Shown here piece after piece: positions 29,049-38,079 of a stretch of DNA of 64,000 nucleotides. The notes under the pieces are model-generated. The model saw only the letters and a program-made list of their open reading frames with translations. It made no database searches and was not told the origin of the DNA. The position numbers were made by a program, and so were the translations under genes. This DNA is from Pseudomonas reinekei (lineage in GTDB: Bacteria > Pseudomonadota > Gammaproteobacteria > Pseudomonadales > Pseudomonadaceae): positions 1 to 64,000 of the forward strand of contig NZ_MSTQ01000007.1 of NCBI RefSeq assembly GCF_001945365.1. Reading direction: 5' to 3'. The first letter of the stretch is position 1; each line of letters starts with the position of its first letter.

Positions 29049-30395
29049 ATGTTTTTATGGCACAGGGTGCCCACGTGGCACGAGATAGAAAACCGCATCA
29101 CTCGAGAGATGGGTTACCAGGGAGGCGCCCGGTATCGCACTCACTTCAACGAACCCGCGCCCTCCGTCTCGCTCAATATCCGTCGGGTCAATTGCGTCAG
29201 GTCTGCCTTCATCGAGGCTGAATGGGAAGCGGCTCGCTTATTGAGACAACGCTTCGCTGACATCGATATCGCCAGCGTCCTTAACGAGCTGATCGAAGTC
29301 GTCGCTCAAATGGCAATGATCGTTGCCGGCAGTGTATTGATCGGCGGAGCCATCGGCGCAGGGACCGGTGCATTTCTCGGTGGAGCAGGCGCCATCCCCA
29401 TGGGAGCGGCCGGCGCTGCGATGGGCTTGCAAGTCAGCACGTGGATATTGGGAATTCTGGGCCTGACGTCCATTGCCGAGTTCTTCACCGAAGGCTTGCC
29501 ACGCATTGGCGACTATTACTGGCGTGGCATCCACATCGCGTGGAACGGCCCACGCAGTGAGGGCGGTTTAGACCCGTTCAGGCCGGATGATTCCTCCGCC
29601 CGATACAGCGCCGCCCAAGAGATTGCACGAGGCCATGTGGAGGTTGTTGTCCTGCTGCTGAGCGCCATCGTGGCTTACCTCACCCGTGGTCGAGGCAATG
29701 CGGGCGTCCTTGCCCAGGAGATGCGCGCCAGCCCCAAAGGCGCGCGGTTAGGCGAATGGATGCTCAAGCACGAAGACGCCCTGAAAAAACGCCCCGACCT
29801 GCAAACCTCAGCACCGCGCCGGGGCGCTCTGAGCCATCAGGACCCTGCACCACCGCCGAATCACCCACCGGGCAAAGACAAAAACCCGCCCCGTGACAAG
29901 CCGAACGCGATGCCGCTTCATAAAGTCGAATGCTTCAAAGCGGACAAGCTGCCAGCGTCTAAAATCGGAGAGTTCGAACGGCAGTTGAAGGGGCAGGAAG
30001 ACGGGCTGAATCGGCTGACGGTAGATGAGTATTTGGAGAATATTGCTAATCCGGTGAAGCGGAGTCGGGCGGTTGCTAGACGGTCGCGAAAGAAACTAGA
30101 AGATACGTTAATCAAACGACTTTTAAAGGACTATCGACACCTAGATCCACTTGAAGCGGAAGACGCCGCAATCAAAATGGCCAAGAAAACGATGTCAAAC
30201 CTCGCAGGCTTGCATAATCCTGATTTGAGGGCTGGCGGTAAGGACATCATTGCGGACTTTGGTGATCGACAAGTAAATTCAAGCATCGGTCCCCAATGGA
30301 GGCCAAAAATCGCAAATTTGAAAGCTGCTGCTGAGAACGTTCCCCCCTTGATGCGAGAGTCAACTTTTCTTAATGTGAAATTACATAAGTGCTGA
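29049..30395 (+). CDS. Polymorphic toxin with C-terminal Ntox15 (Tde-type) DNase domain
   Basis: A 448-residue protein from the ATG at 29049, which has a GGGAGA site; an in-frame ATG at 29013 is less likely. Residues 1-75 are an uncharacterised N-terminal region. Residues about 80-145 are hydrophobic and Gly/Ala-rich (GGAIGAGTGAFLGGAGAIP) and may insert in a membrane. A Pro-rich linker (about 255-290) leads to the Ntox15 domain (about 290-448; VECFKADKLP, LTVDEYLENI). The catalytic HxxD is H389-N-P-D392 in LAGLHNPDLRAGGKD, followed by DFGDRQVNSSIG. Ntox15 proteins such as Agrobacterium Tde1 are type VI secreted DNases. No PAAR, VgrG or Hcp domain is visible, so delivery is inferred. Three immunity-like genes follow. 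Confidence 0.88.
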   Translation: MFLWHRVPTWHEIENRITREMGYQGGARYRTHFNEPAPSVSLNIRRVNCVRSAFIEAEWEAARLLRQRFADIDIASVLNELIEVVAQMAMIVAGSVLIGGAIGAGTGAFLGGAGAIPMGAAGAAMGLQVSTWILGILGLTSIAEFFTEGLPRIGDYYWRGIHIAWNGPRSEGGLDPFRPDDSSARYSAAQEIARGHVEVVVLLLSAIVAYLTRGRGNAGVLAQEMRASPKGARLGEWMLKHEDALKKRPDLQTSAPRRGALSHQDPAPPPNHPPGKDKNPPRDKPNAMPLHKVECFKADKLPASKIGEFERQLKGQEDGLNRLTVDEYLENIANPVKRSRAVARRSRKKLEDTLIKRLLKDYRHLDPLEAEDAAIKMAKKTMSNLAGLHNPDLRAGGKDIIADFGDRQVNSSIGPQWRPKIANLKAAAENVPPLMRESTFLNVKLHKC

Positions 30396-30410
30396 TTAAA
30401 GGAAGGTATC

Positions 30411-31028
30411 GTGGACAAGGTATTTGCTAGGTTTATAGAGAAAGTTGGCGCACCTGTTGATCGGCATGAAGTTCCTGCGTCAAGCATTGAGCGTTACAGA
30501 GGCAAGCTACCCAATCAGTTATTGCATTATTGGTCAGAATATGGTTGGTCTGGTTACGGCGACGGGATTTTCTGGATCGTCAATCCTCAGGAATATGAAG
30601 GAGTGGTGGCATCCTGGATTGAAGAAACAAAACTAATAGAAAAGGACAAATATCACCTGATTGCTCGTAGCGCCTTTGGTGATTTGTACCTATGGGGCGA
30701 GAAAACGGGATCTTCTCTTCAGATAACTAGCTTTCTTTCGCGATTTATTTTTGACAACTGTGAAATTTCAAATGAACAAATGGATCGAGAACTCCAAGAT
30801 TTTTTGTTAACCATGGATGTGGAAACAAATGATTATGGCGACCTCTTCATACCAGCAAAGAAAAAACTCGGCCCCCTGCGACACGACGAGATGTACGGCT
30901 TCGTTCCAGCGCTGATGTTCGGCGGCCCGGATACCCTCGATCATCTTGAGAAAGTAAAGGCGGTGGAACATTTAACCCTGCTGTCCCAAATCGCTGAACT
31001 CCAGCCCTACAGTTTTTCGGATCTGTAG
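30411..31028 (+). CDS. Tdi1-like immunity protein, copy 1 (GAD-like and DUF1851 domains)
   Basis: A 205-residue acidic cytoplasmic protein with a GTG start at 30411 and a GGAAGG ribosome binding site, 15 bases after the toxin stop. Residues about 1-105 match the GAD-like pattern (IERYRGKLPNQLLHYWSEYG, NPQEYEGVVASW), and about 120-200 match DUF1851 (YGDLFIPAKKKLGPLRHDEM). This domain pair is that of Tdi1, the immunity protein of Tde1 DNase. As the copy nearest the toxin, it is the likeliest cognate inhibitor. Confidence 0.85.
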   Translation: MDKVFARFIEKVGAPVDRHEVPASSIERYRGKLPNQLLHYWSEYGWSGYGDGIFWIVNPQEYEGVVASWIEETKLIEKDKYHLIARSAFGDLYLWGEKTGSSLQITSFLSRFIFDNCEISNEQMDRELQDFLLTMDVETNDYGDLFIPAKKKLGPLRHDEMYGFVPALMFGGPDTLDHLEKVKAVEHLTLLSQIAELQPYSFSDL

Positions 31029-31064
31029 ACGATAGGAGTCGTCCAAGGACTAAGGTGGTACTGA

Positions 31065-31682
31065 ATGGACAAAGTTTTTTCCAGATTTTTAGAGAAATTC
31101 GGTGGGGCAATCGATCGGCGGGAAGTGCCGCTTTCCAGCATCGATCGCTACCAAGGCAAGCTGCCCACTCAATTGCTGGAGTACTGGGCCGAGCACGGGT
31201 GGTGCGGCTATGGTGAGGGAGTTTTCTGGCTCGTGAACCCGCAGGAGTATGAGGGGGTTGTAGCATCTTGGATTGAAGGAACTAAATTTGAAGCGCTGGA
31301 TAATTATTATCTCATCGCACGCAGTGCCTTTGGTCACATGCATCTTTGGGGTGAAAAAACGGGTGCTTCGCTCACAATCACAAGTTGCCTTTCACGATAT
31401 ACAACCCATACCTCGATTTTTTCAGGGGAACAGTTGAATAAAGAGCTGCAAAATTTTCTTCTTTCCACGGAAGTTAGATACAACAATTATGGCGACTTTT
31501 TTAAACCAGCAATGAAAAAGCTCGGCCCCCTGCGTCATGATGAAATGTACGGCTTCGTTCCAGCCCTAATGTTCGGAGGCCCGGATACCCTTGATCATCT
31601 TGAAAAAGTGAAGGCGGTGGAACATCTCACCCTGCTGTCCCAAATCGCCGAGCTTCAGCCATACAGTTTTTCGGACCTGTAA
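31065..31682 (+). CDS. Tdi1-like immunity protein, copy 2
   Basis: A 205-residue paralogue of copy 1 starting MDKVFSRFLEKFGGAIDRRE. It keeps the GAD-like block (GYGEGVFWLVNPQEYEGVVA) and ends in a 55-residue segment (151-205) identical to copy 1. The middle (about 105-150; SCLSRYTTHTSIFSGEQLNK) is the most divergent of the three. It may protect against a related toxin not encoded here. Spacing to copy 1 is 36 bases. Confidence 0.85.
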   Translation: MDKVFSRFLEKFGGAIDRREVPLSSIDRYQGKLPTQLLEYWAEHGWCGYGEGVFWLVNPQEYEGVVASWIEGTKFEALDNYYLIARSAFGHMHLWGEKTGASLTITSCLSRYTTHTSIFSGEQLNKELQNFLLSTEVRYNNYGDFFKPAMKKLGPLRHDEMYGFVPALMFGGPDTLDHLEKVKAVEHLTLLSQIAELQPYSFSDL

Positions 31683-31731
31683 AGGTTAGACACGCAATTT
31701 ACTCGGCTGGGTGAAATTCAAGGGATTTTGA

Positions 31732-32349
31732 ATGGACGAATTTTTTTCCATTTTTTTGGATACGTTTGGTGGACCCATTGATCGGCGAGAAGTACCGACG
31801 TCTAGTATTGAACACTACAAAGGCAAGCTGCCTAATCAGTTGCTTGAATACTGGGCGGAACACGGTTGGTGCGGTTATGGCGGCGGTATTTTCTGGATCG
31901 TTAATCCACAAGAATACGAGGGTGTGGTGGCATCTTGGATTGAAGGAACTCGTTTTGAAGAGGTTGACACATACCATCTGATTGCTCGGAGCGCCTTTGG
32001 CGACTTGTATCTCTGGGGCGAGAAAACCGGATTTTCGCTTAAGATAACCAGCGTACTTTCTCGTGTGGTAGTCAAAAATCTCGAAATCATTAATGACGAT
32101 ATGGACAGAGAACTGCAGGCTTTTCTGCTTTCCAGAAATGTGGACTCCAACGATTATGGCGACCTGTTCATACCAACAAAGAAAAAACTCGGCACCCTCC
32201 GCCACGACGAGATGTACGGCTTCGTCCCAGCCCTCATGCTCGGCGGTCCGGATACCCTTGATCATCTTGAGAAAGTGAAGGCGGTGGAACATCTCACCCT
32301 GCTCTCCCAAATAGCCGAGCTTCAGCCATACAGTTTTTCAGACTTCTAA
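31732..32349 (+). CDS. Tdi1-like immunity protein, copy 3
   Basis: A 205-residue third paralogue starting MDEFFSIFLDTFGGPIDRRE. Its last 55 residues differ from copies 1 and 2 at only three positions (T155, L170, F205). In the middle region it is nearer to copy 1 (NDDMDRELQAFLLSRNV). It closes the operon and is followed by a strong bidirectional terminator. Confidence 0.85.
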   Translation: MDEFFSIFLDTFGGPIDRREVPTSSIEHYKGKLPNQLLEYWAEHGWCGYGGGIFWIVNPQEYEGVVASWIEGTRFEEVDTYHLIARSAFGDLYLWGEKTGFSLKITSVLSRVVVKNLEIINDDMDRELQAFLLSRNVDSNDYGDLFIPTKKKLGTLRHDEMYGFVPALMLGGPDTLDHLEKVKAVEHLTLLSQIAELQPYSFSDF

Positions 32350-32374
32350 GGCAGGCTACGGCAGATCGGAAACG

Positions 32375-32406
32375 AAAAAGGGGACGCCTGTAGCGTCCCC
32401 TTTTTC
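32375..32406 (+). terminator. Bidirectional terminator between the immunity array and metQ
   Basis: AAAAAGGGGACGC-CTGTA-GCGTCCCCTTTTT is a perfect inverted repeat with A- and T-tracts. It ends the toxin-immunity operon on the plus strand and metNIQ on the minus strand. Confidence 0.93.
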
Positions 32407-32423
32407 GTAGCGCGTGCTTCGGA

Positions 32424-33197
32424 TCAGAACGCCGGCACGACCGCGCCTTTGTACTTCTCAAGAATGAACGCTTTCACTTCCGGGCTGTGCAGTGCAGCCA
32501 CCAGTTTTTTCATCGCTTCGCTGTCTTTGTCGTCCGGGCGGGCAACGAGGATGTTCACGTATGGCGAGTCGCTGCCTTCGATGACCAGTGCGTCCTTGGC
32601 CGGGTCGAGTTTGGCTTCCAGCGCGTAGTTGGTGTTGATCAAGGCCAGGTCGACCTGGGTGAGCACGCGCGGGATGGTGGCGGCTTCCAGTTCACGGAAC
32701 TTGAGGTTCTTCGGGTTGGCGGTGATGTCCTTGACGGTCGACAGGATGTTGTTCGCATCCTTCAACTGGATCAAGCCAGCCTTGGCCAGCAGCAACAGCG
32801 CACGACCGCCGTTGGTGGCGTCGTTCGGGATCACCACGGTGGCGGTGCTCGGCAGTTCATCGAGTTTTTTGTACTTGCTGGAGTAAACGCCCAGCGGCTC
32901 CAGATGCACGCCGGCTACCGACACCAGGTTGGTGCCTTTGGCTTTGTTGAATTCATCGAGGTACGGCTGGTGCTGGAAGAAGTTGGCGTCCAGGCGTTTT
33001 TCCGCCACCTGCACGTTCGGCTGGATGTAGTCGGTGAAGACTTTCACTTTCAGGTCCACGCCTTCTTTGGCCAGCGCTGGCTTCACGAATTCGAGGATTT
33101 CTGCGTGCGGGACCGGCGTGGCCGCGACCGTCAGGGTGTCGGCGGCGTGGGCGGAAAACGCTGCAACGGCAGCGAACGCGACGAGTAGTTTTTTCAT
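32424..33197 (-). CDS. metQ: D-methionine ABC transporter substrate-binding protein MetQ
   Basis: A 257-residue NlpA/MetQ family protein that binds methionine for the MetNI importer. The N-terminus MKKLLVAFAAVAAFSAHAAD is a signal peptide ending in AHA, without a lipobox Cys, so it is predicted to be a soluble periplasmic form and not a lipoprotein. Family blocks include VAATPVPHAEILEFVKP and KAKGTNLVSVAGVHLEPLG. It is the last gene of metN-metI-metQ. Confidence 0.94.
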   Translation of the reverse strand: MKKLLVAFAAVAAFSAHAADTLTVAATPVPHAEILEFVKPALAKEGVDLKVKVFTDYIQPNVQVAEKRLDANFFQHQPYLDEFNKAKGTNLVSVAGVHLEPLGVYSSKYKKLDELPSTATVVIPNDATNGGRALLLLAKAGLIQLKDANNILSTVKDITANPKNLKFRELEAATIPRVLTQVDLALINTNYALEAKLDPAKDALVIEGSDSPYVNILVARPDDKDSEAMKKLVAALHSPEVKAFILEKYKGAVVPAF

Positions 33198-33257
33198 TCA
33201 GCTAACTCCATGTGAGGCGCCCGTTTGGCGCCTGCCAGCGAATGGCCGGCTCAAGTC

Positions 33258-33932
33258 TTACTTACGGGAAAAGTGGACGACCAGTTTGTCGCCGACGGTT
33301 TGCAGTATTTGAACCAGTACCAGCAGCAGCACCACCGTGACGACCATCACGTCAGTCTGGAAACGCTGGTAGCCGAAACGGATCGCAAGGTCACCCAAGC
33401 CACCCGCGCCGACCACACCGGCCATGGCGGTGTAGGACACCAGTGTGATGGCTGTCACCGTAATCGCAGCGTAGATGCCCGGACGGGCTTCCGGCAGCAA
33501 GGCGTTGGTGATGATCTGCCGCGTGGTCGCGCCCATGGCCTGTGTCGCTTCGATGATGCCGCGATCGACTTCACGCAGGGCGGTTTCCACCAGTCGCGCG
33601 AAGAACGGCGTGGCGCCCACTACCAGCGGCGGGATCGCGCCGGCAACACCGAGCGAGGTGCCGGTGATCAGCACCGTGAACGGGATCATCACGATCAACA
33701 GAATAATGAACGGCAGCGAACGCAGGATGTTCACCACCAACGACAGCATCGCGTAGACGCCTCTGGCTTCGAGCAACTGACGCGGGCTGCAGAGGAACAG
33801 CAACACACCCAGCGGCAGGCCGAGCAGTACGGTGAACAACAACGAACCGCCAAGCATCAGCAGGGTGTCGCCGGTGGCCAGCCAGATTTCGAACCAGTCG
33901 ATATTGGCGAAGAAACTTGTCAGGGCTTCCAT
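33258..33932 (-). CDS. metI: Methionine ABC transporter permease MetI
   Basis: A 224-residue membrane protein with about five helices and the BPD_transp_1 domain. The coupling (EAA) segment lies near IIEATQAMGATTRQIITNALLP. It forms the membrane channel with MetN. Its start overlaps the metN stop by one base. Confidence 0.95.
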   Translation of the reverse strand: MEALTSFFANIDWFEIWLATGDTLLMLGGSLLFTVLLGLPLGVLLFLCSPRQLLEARGVYAMLSLVVNILRSLPFIILLIVMIPFTVLITGTSLGVAGAIPPLVVGATPFFARLVETALREVDRGIIEATQAMGATTRQIITNALLPEARPGIYAAITVTAITLVSYTAMAGVVGAGGLGDLAIRFGYQRFQTDVMVVTVVLLLVLVQILQTVGDKLVVHFSRK

Positions 33933-34939
33933 TAGCGCAGCACCTCCATGTGGACATCGGCTGCGGTGAAGCGGGCGAAGGCCGCTTCCATGTCACCGCC
34001 CGTCACGGCCAGGGTCAGTTGCCCGTAAGGGATGTCTTTGATGCGATCGATGCGACCGGCGAGGATGCTGTAGTCCACACCCGTTTCGCGGGCGACGGTA
34101 CCCAGCAGCGGCGCGTAGGTCGCTTCGCCCTGGAAGGTCAGACGCACGATGCGACCCGGCACGTGAGCGAAGTCGTCACGCTGTTCGCTTTCGTCGATCT
34201 GCTCGTCTTCTTGCACGAAGCGCTTGGTAGTCGGGTGTTTTGGATGCAGGAACACCTCGGCCACCGAGCCTTGCTCGACGATCACGCCAGCGTCCATCAC
34301 CCCCACCTGATCGCAGACCCGGCGGATCACATCCATTTCATGGGTAATCAGCACGATGGTCAGCTTCAGTTCGCGATTGATCTCGGCCAGCAATTGCAGG
34401 ACCGACGCAGTGGTCTGCGGGTCCAGGGCACTGGTGGCTTCATCGCACAGCAGGATTTTTGGCTTGGTCGCCAGGGCGCGGGCAATGCCGACACGCTGTT
34501 TCTGACCACCGGACAACTGCGCCGGGTATTTCCTGGCGTGATCGGACAGACCGACCCGCGCCAGCAACTCAGCCACGCGCTGGTCGATTTCCCCGCGAGA
34601 CATTTCACCGGCCAGCGTCAGCGGCAGCGCGACGTTGTCGGCAACGGTCTTGGACGCCAGCAGGTTGAAGTGCTGGAAGATCATCCCGACCTGTTGACGG
34701 AAACGGCGCAGACCGTTGGCGTCCAGCGCCGTGATTTCTTCGCCATCGACAAAGATCTTACCGCCACTGGCGTTTTCCAGGCGATTGATCAGACGCAGCA
34801 GGGTACTTTTTCCCGCACCGGAATGGCCGATCAGGCCGAAGACCTGACCGTTCTCAATCGTCAGACTGGTCGGATGCAGGGCGGGGATATCCTTACCGGC
34901 GACGCGGTAGGTTTTATGGACGTTTTGAAACTCGATCAC
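33932..34939 (-). CDS. metN: Methionine ABC transporter ATP-binding protein MetN
   Basis: A 335-residue ATPase with Walker [14 protein letters not shown], signature [15 protein letters not shown], Walker [13 protein letters not shown] and switch His in VLITHEMDV. The C-terminal NIL domain (about 265-335) senses cytoplasmic methionine and inhibits import. It is the first gene of the operon. Confidence 0.96.
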   Translation of the reverse strand: MIEFQNVHKTYRVAGKDIPALHPTSLTIENGQVFGLIGHSGAGKSTLLRLINRLENASGGKIFVDGEEITALDANGLRRFRQQVGMIFQHFNLLASKTVADNVALPLTLAGEMSRGEIDQRVAELLARVGLSDHARKYPAQLSGGQKQRVGIARALATKPKILLCDEATSALDPQTTASVLQLLAEINRELKLTIVLITHEMDVIRRVCDQVGVMDAGVIVEQGSVAEVFLHPKHPTTKRFVQEDEQIDESEQRDDFAHVPGRIVRLTFQGEATYAPLLGTVARETGVDYSILAGRIDRIKDIPYGQLTLAVTGGDMEAAFARFTAADVHMEVLR

Positions 34940-35147
34940 GTAGCGAACCTTGTGGGGCGCGTTGGAAAAGGGTCAGCGGTTAGCCGGGCGCGCATTTTAG
35001 CCTGTCCGTATAGAGGTTCTTAGCATTTATTTCGCATTCATCCAGCGATTTGGCAATAACGCGATCAAAGGTCAGATAAAAGGAACGGCTAAAAACAGCA
35101 CTAGTCACTACTTAGGCACCCCGAAAATGCCTGAGGAGAGATGCCTG

Positions 35148-37286
35148 ATGAGTACCAAGAAGCCTGCCGCCCCCAAGAGCGCAATGGCCGGGACCGATAC
35201 CCTGGACCGCAGCAACACCAGCACCAAGCTCGACAGCCTGGAAAATTTTCGCTCCGACGCCACCGGCCAGGCCTTGCGCACTAATCAAGGCGTGAAGGTG
35301 GCGGACAATCAAAACACCCTGAAAGCGGGGGCCCGCGGTCCTTCGTTGCTGGAAGATTTCATCATGCGTGAAAAAATCACGCATTTTGACCATGAACGCA
35401 TTCCCGAGCGCATCGTGCATGCCCGAGGTACCGGCGCTCATGGTTTCTTCCAGACCTACGAGAACCACTCCGTACTGACCAAGGCTGGTTTCCTACAGGA
35501 TCCTGGCCAGAAAACACCGGTATTCGTACGATTTTCTACCGTGCAGGGTCCTCGTGGGTCAGGCGATACCGTGCGTGATGTACGAGGTTTCGCCGTTAAG
35601 TTCTTCACCGATGAAGGCAACTTCGACCTGGTGGGCAACAACATGCCGGTGTTTTTCATTCAGGACGCCGTCAAGTTTCCGGACTTCGTCCACGCGGTCA
35701 AACCAGAACCGCACAACGAAATCCCCACCGGCGGCTCGGCCCACGATACGTTTTGGGACTTTGTCAGCCTGGTTCCGGAATCGGCCCACATGGTGATCTG
35801 GGCCATGTCCGACCGGGCCATCCCGAAAAGCCTGCGCAGCATGCAGGGCTTCGGTGTGCATACCTTCCGCCTGATCAATGCCGAAGGGAAATCGCGCTTC
35901 GTCAAATTCCACTGGCGCCCCACGGCCGGGACTTGTTCGCTGGTATGGGACGAGGCGCAGAAACTCGCCGGTAAAGACACTGACTACCACCGTCGAGATC
36001 TCTGGGAAGCCATCGAGATGGGGGACTACCCGCAATGGGAACTTGGCGTACAGGTGATCGAGGAGGAAAACGAACACGCCTTCGATTTCGACATCCTCGA
36101 CCCGACCAAGCTGATCCCGGAAGAACTGGTGCCCATTACGCCGCTGGGCAAAATGACGCTCAATCGCAACCCGGACAACTTCTTTGCCGAAACCGAGCAG
36201 GTTGCTTTTTGCCCGGGGCATATCGTGCCGGGCATCGATTTTTCCAACGATCCCTTGCTGCAAGGTAGGCTTTTTTCCTACACCGATACGCAGATCAGCC
36301 GACTCGGCGGGCCGAACTTTCATGAAATACCGATCAACCGTCCGGTAGCACCGTTTCACAACGGCCAACGGGATGCGCTGCATCGCACCACCATCGATAA
36401 GGGCCGGGCAGCCTACGAACCGAATTCCATCGATGGCGGCTGGCCAAAAGAAACGCCGCCCGCCGCACAGGACGGCGGCTTCGAGAGCTATCCGGAGCGC
36501 ATCGACGCCAACAAGATCCGTCAGCGCAGTGAATCGTTCGGCGATCATTTCTCCCAGGCGCGGCTGTTCTTCCACAGCATGAGCAAACACGAACAGGAGC
36601 ACATCATTTCGGCCTATAGCTTTGAGCTGGGCAAGGTCGAGCGTGAGTTCATTCGTGCCAGGCAGGTCAATGAAATCCTGGCCAATATCGACCTGGAACT
36701 GGCCAAGCGAGTGGCGCAGAACCTTGGGTTGCCTGTGCCGAAGGCCGGGACGGTCGATGTGCCGACATTATCGCTGGAGCGCTCGCCGGCCTTGAGCCAG
36801 GCCAATTTGCTGCCCGCGGACATCAAAACCCGCAAAGTGGCGATCCTTGCAGCCGATGGCGTGGACGGCGCCGCGATTGATGCGATGAAGAAAGCGCTGG
36901 AAGCCGAAGGCGCTCACGCCAAGTTGTTGGGACCGACCTCGGCCCCTGTGAAAACCGCCGACGGTAAGGCGCTGCCAGTGGATGCCTCCATGGAAGGTAT
37001 GCCTTCAGTGGCGTTCGACGCGGTGTTTGTGCCCGGCGGCGCGGCGTCGATCAAGGCATTGAGCGGTGATGGCGTGGCGCTTCATTACGTGCTGGAGGCC
37101 TACAAGCATTTGAAGGCGATTGCCCTGCACGGTGAGGCGAAGCAGTTACTGGATGTGTTGAAACTGGAGGCGGATGCAGGGTTGATCGCCGGATCGGATG
37201 CCAAGTTGTTCAAGGCGTTTTTCGCGGCAATCGGGCAGCATCGGGTTTGGGACAGGGAGCCGAAGGCGAAGGCGATTCCAGCCTGA
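35148..37286 (+). CDS. katE: Large-subunit monofunctional catalase HPII
   Basis: A 712-residue clade II catalase. The catalytic His is H91 in [15 protein letters not shown], the distal Asn lies in [12 protein letters not shown], and the heme-ligand Tyr lies in [15 protein letters not shown]. The C-terminal part (about 555-712) is the DJ-1/PfpI-like domain typical of the long form ([20 protein letters not shown]). The ATG at 35148 has a GAGGAGA site upstream and is preferred to the in-frame ATG at 35127, which overlaps that site. It degrades hydrogen peroxide, mainly in stationary phase in known species. Confidence 0.95.
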   Translation: MSTKKPAAPKSAMAGTDTLDRSNTSTKLDSLENFRSDATGQALRTNQGVKVADNQNTLKAGARGPSLLEDFIMREKITHFDHERIPERIVHARGTGAHGFFQTYENHSVLTKAGFLQDPGQKTPVFVRFSTVQGPRGSGDTVRDVRGFAVKFFTDEGNFDLVGNNMPVFFIQDAVKFPDFVHAVKPEPHNEIPTGGSAHDTFWDFVSLVPESAHMVIWAMSDRAIPKSLRSMQGFGVHTFRLINAEGKSRFVKFHWRPTAGTCSLVWDEAQKLAGKDTDYHRRDLWEAIEMGDYPQWELGVQVIEEENEHAFDFDILDPTKLIPEELVPITPLGKMTLNRNPDNFFAETEQVAFCPGHIVPGIDFSNDPLLQGRLFSYTDTQISRLGGPNFHEIPINRPVAPFHNGQRDALHRTTIDKGRAAYEPNSIDGGWPKETPPAAQDGGFESYPERIDANKIRQRSESFGDHFSQARLFFHSMSKHEQEHIISAYSFELGKVEREFIRARQVNEILANIDLELAKRVAQNLGLPVPKAGTVDVPTLSLERSPALSQANLLPADIKTRKVAILAADGVDGAAIDAMKKALEAEGAHAKLLGPTSAPVKTADGKALPVDASMEGMPSVAFDAVFVPGGAASIKALSGDGVALHYVLEAYKHLKAIALHGEAKQLLDVLKLEADAGLIAGSDAKLFKAFFAAIGQHRVWDREPKAKAIPA

Positions 37287-37291
37287 TAGCG

Positions 37292-37326
37292 AAAGATCGC
37301 AGCCTGCGGCAGGCTGCGATCTTTTT
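37292..37326 (+). terminator. Hairpin terminator after katE
   Basis: AAAGATCGCAGCCT-GCGGC-AGGCTGCGATCTTTTT is a perfect stem with a T-run. The arm equals that of the tonB terminator at 21127-21207. On the opposite strand it would also serve the lipoprotein gene ending at 37326. Confidence 0.9.
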
Positions 37327-38042
37327 CAGGGTTTGCGCGGGCTGAGAACCATCTGCGCCGGCACACTTCGCAGAATCTGCTTATCGATGTTCAGATCAAA
37401 TTGCGGATCGAGTTTCTTCACCCGCTTGGTCAGCAAATTGGCCAGCCACGGGTAATCATCAGTGCGCGGTGCCTGAACAGTCACATCGCACTGATAATTC
37501 ACCACATCGGCGGCGATGGCATCCAGTTGACGACGCAGTTTGCCTATATCGTTGATGTTCAGCGCCACCGTGGTGCTTTCAGCTGTCGGGTCGATAACTT
37601 TGGCTTTTGGCATGGCTTCCGCAGCTTTGAGCGCTGCTTCGGCTTTCTCCAGTTCAGCCTTGCGGGCTTCTGCGATAGGGCCGTTGACGCCTCCGGTCAA
37701 TGCCGGCGCCTTGGGCATCAGCGCGCGGGCGCGGGCCAATGCTGTCGCGGCAGCATTCACGTCACCTTTTTGCAGCACGATCTGGCTACGCAGCAAGTAG
37801 GCTTCGGCCAGTTGCCGCTGGTATTGCTCAAGGGACTGGTCGTTGGGGGACTCGGCCTGCAACGCGGCCAATTGACCTTCGGCGGTGGCCAGCTCGCTGC
37901 TGGCCAGACTTTGCTCAAGCTGTGCAATGGCCGTGGCCCGCGCATCCGGGACCTCGGGGGCCGCCGGTGGCGTGCTTTGGCAAGCGCCCAGCAGCAAAGA
38001 AAATGCGACAAGGAGCAGATAACGGGAGGCGAACGACTTCAT
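37326..38042 (-). CDS. Hypothetical lipoprotein of the zinc-uptake operon (PA5502-like)
   Basis: A 238-residue protein with lipobox LLGAC (C21). The mature part is Ala/Glu-rich and helical, with tetratricopeptide-like spacing around residues 35-110, then a C-terminal domain (LNINDIGKLRRQLDAIAADV). It is downstream of znuB with a 37-base gap, as in P. aeruginosa. A role in zinc uptake is suggested only by position. Confidence 0.75.
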   Translation of the reverse strand: MKSFASRYLLLVAFSLLLGACQSTPPAAPEVPDARATAIAQLEQSLASSELATAEGQLAALQAESPNDQSLEQYQRQLAEAYLLRSQIVLQKGDVNAAATALARARALMPKAPALTGGVNGPIAEARKAELEKAEAALKAAEAMPKAKVIDPTAESTTVALNINDIGKLRRQLDAIAADVVNYQCDVTVQAPRTDDYPWLANLLTKRVKKLDPQFDLNIDKQILRSVPAQMVLSPRKP

Positions 38043-38079
38043 TCCTGCGACTCTCTATTTGCGCAAAAAACGAGCAAGT

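Noticed and set aside
30411..32349. Tandem repeats of about 650 bases considered as a mobile or CRISPR-like repeat array
   Set aside because: They are three full paralogous genes with intact frames and their own ribosome binding sites, not a repeat-spacer array.
33917..35023. A 368-codon plus-strand frame opposite metN
   Set aside because: Antisense to an unambiguous ABC ATPase gene.
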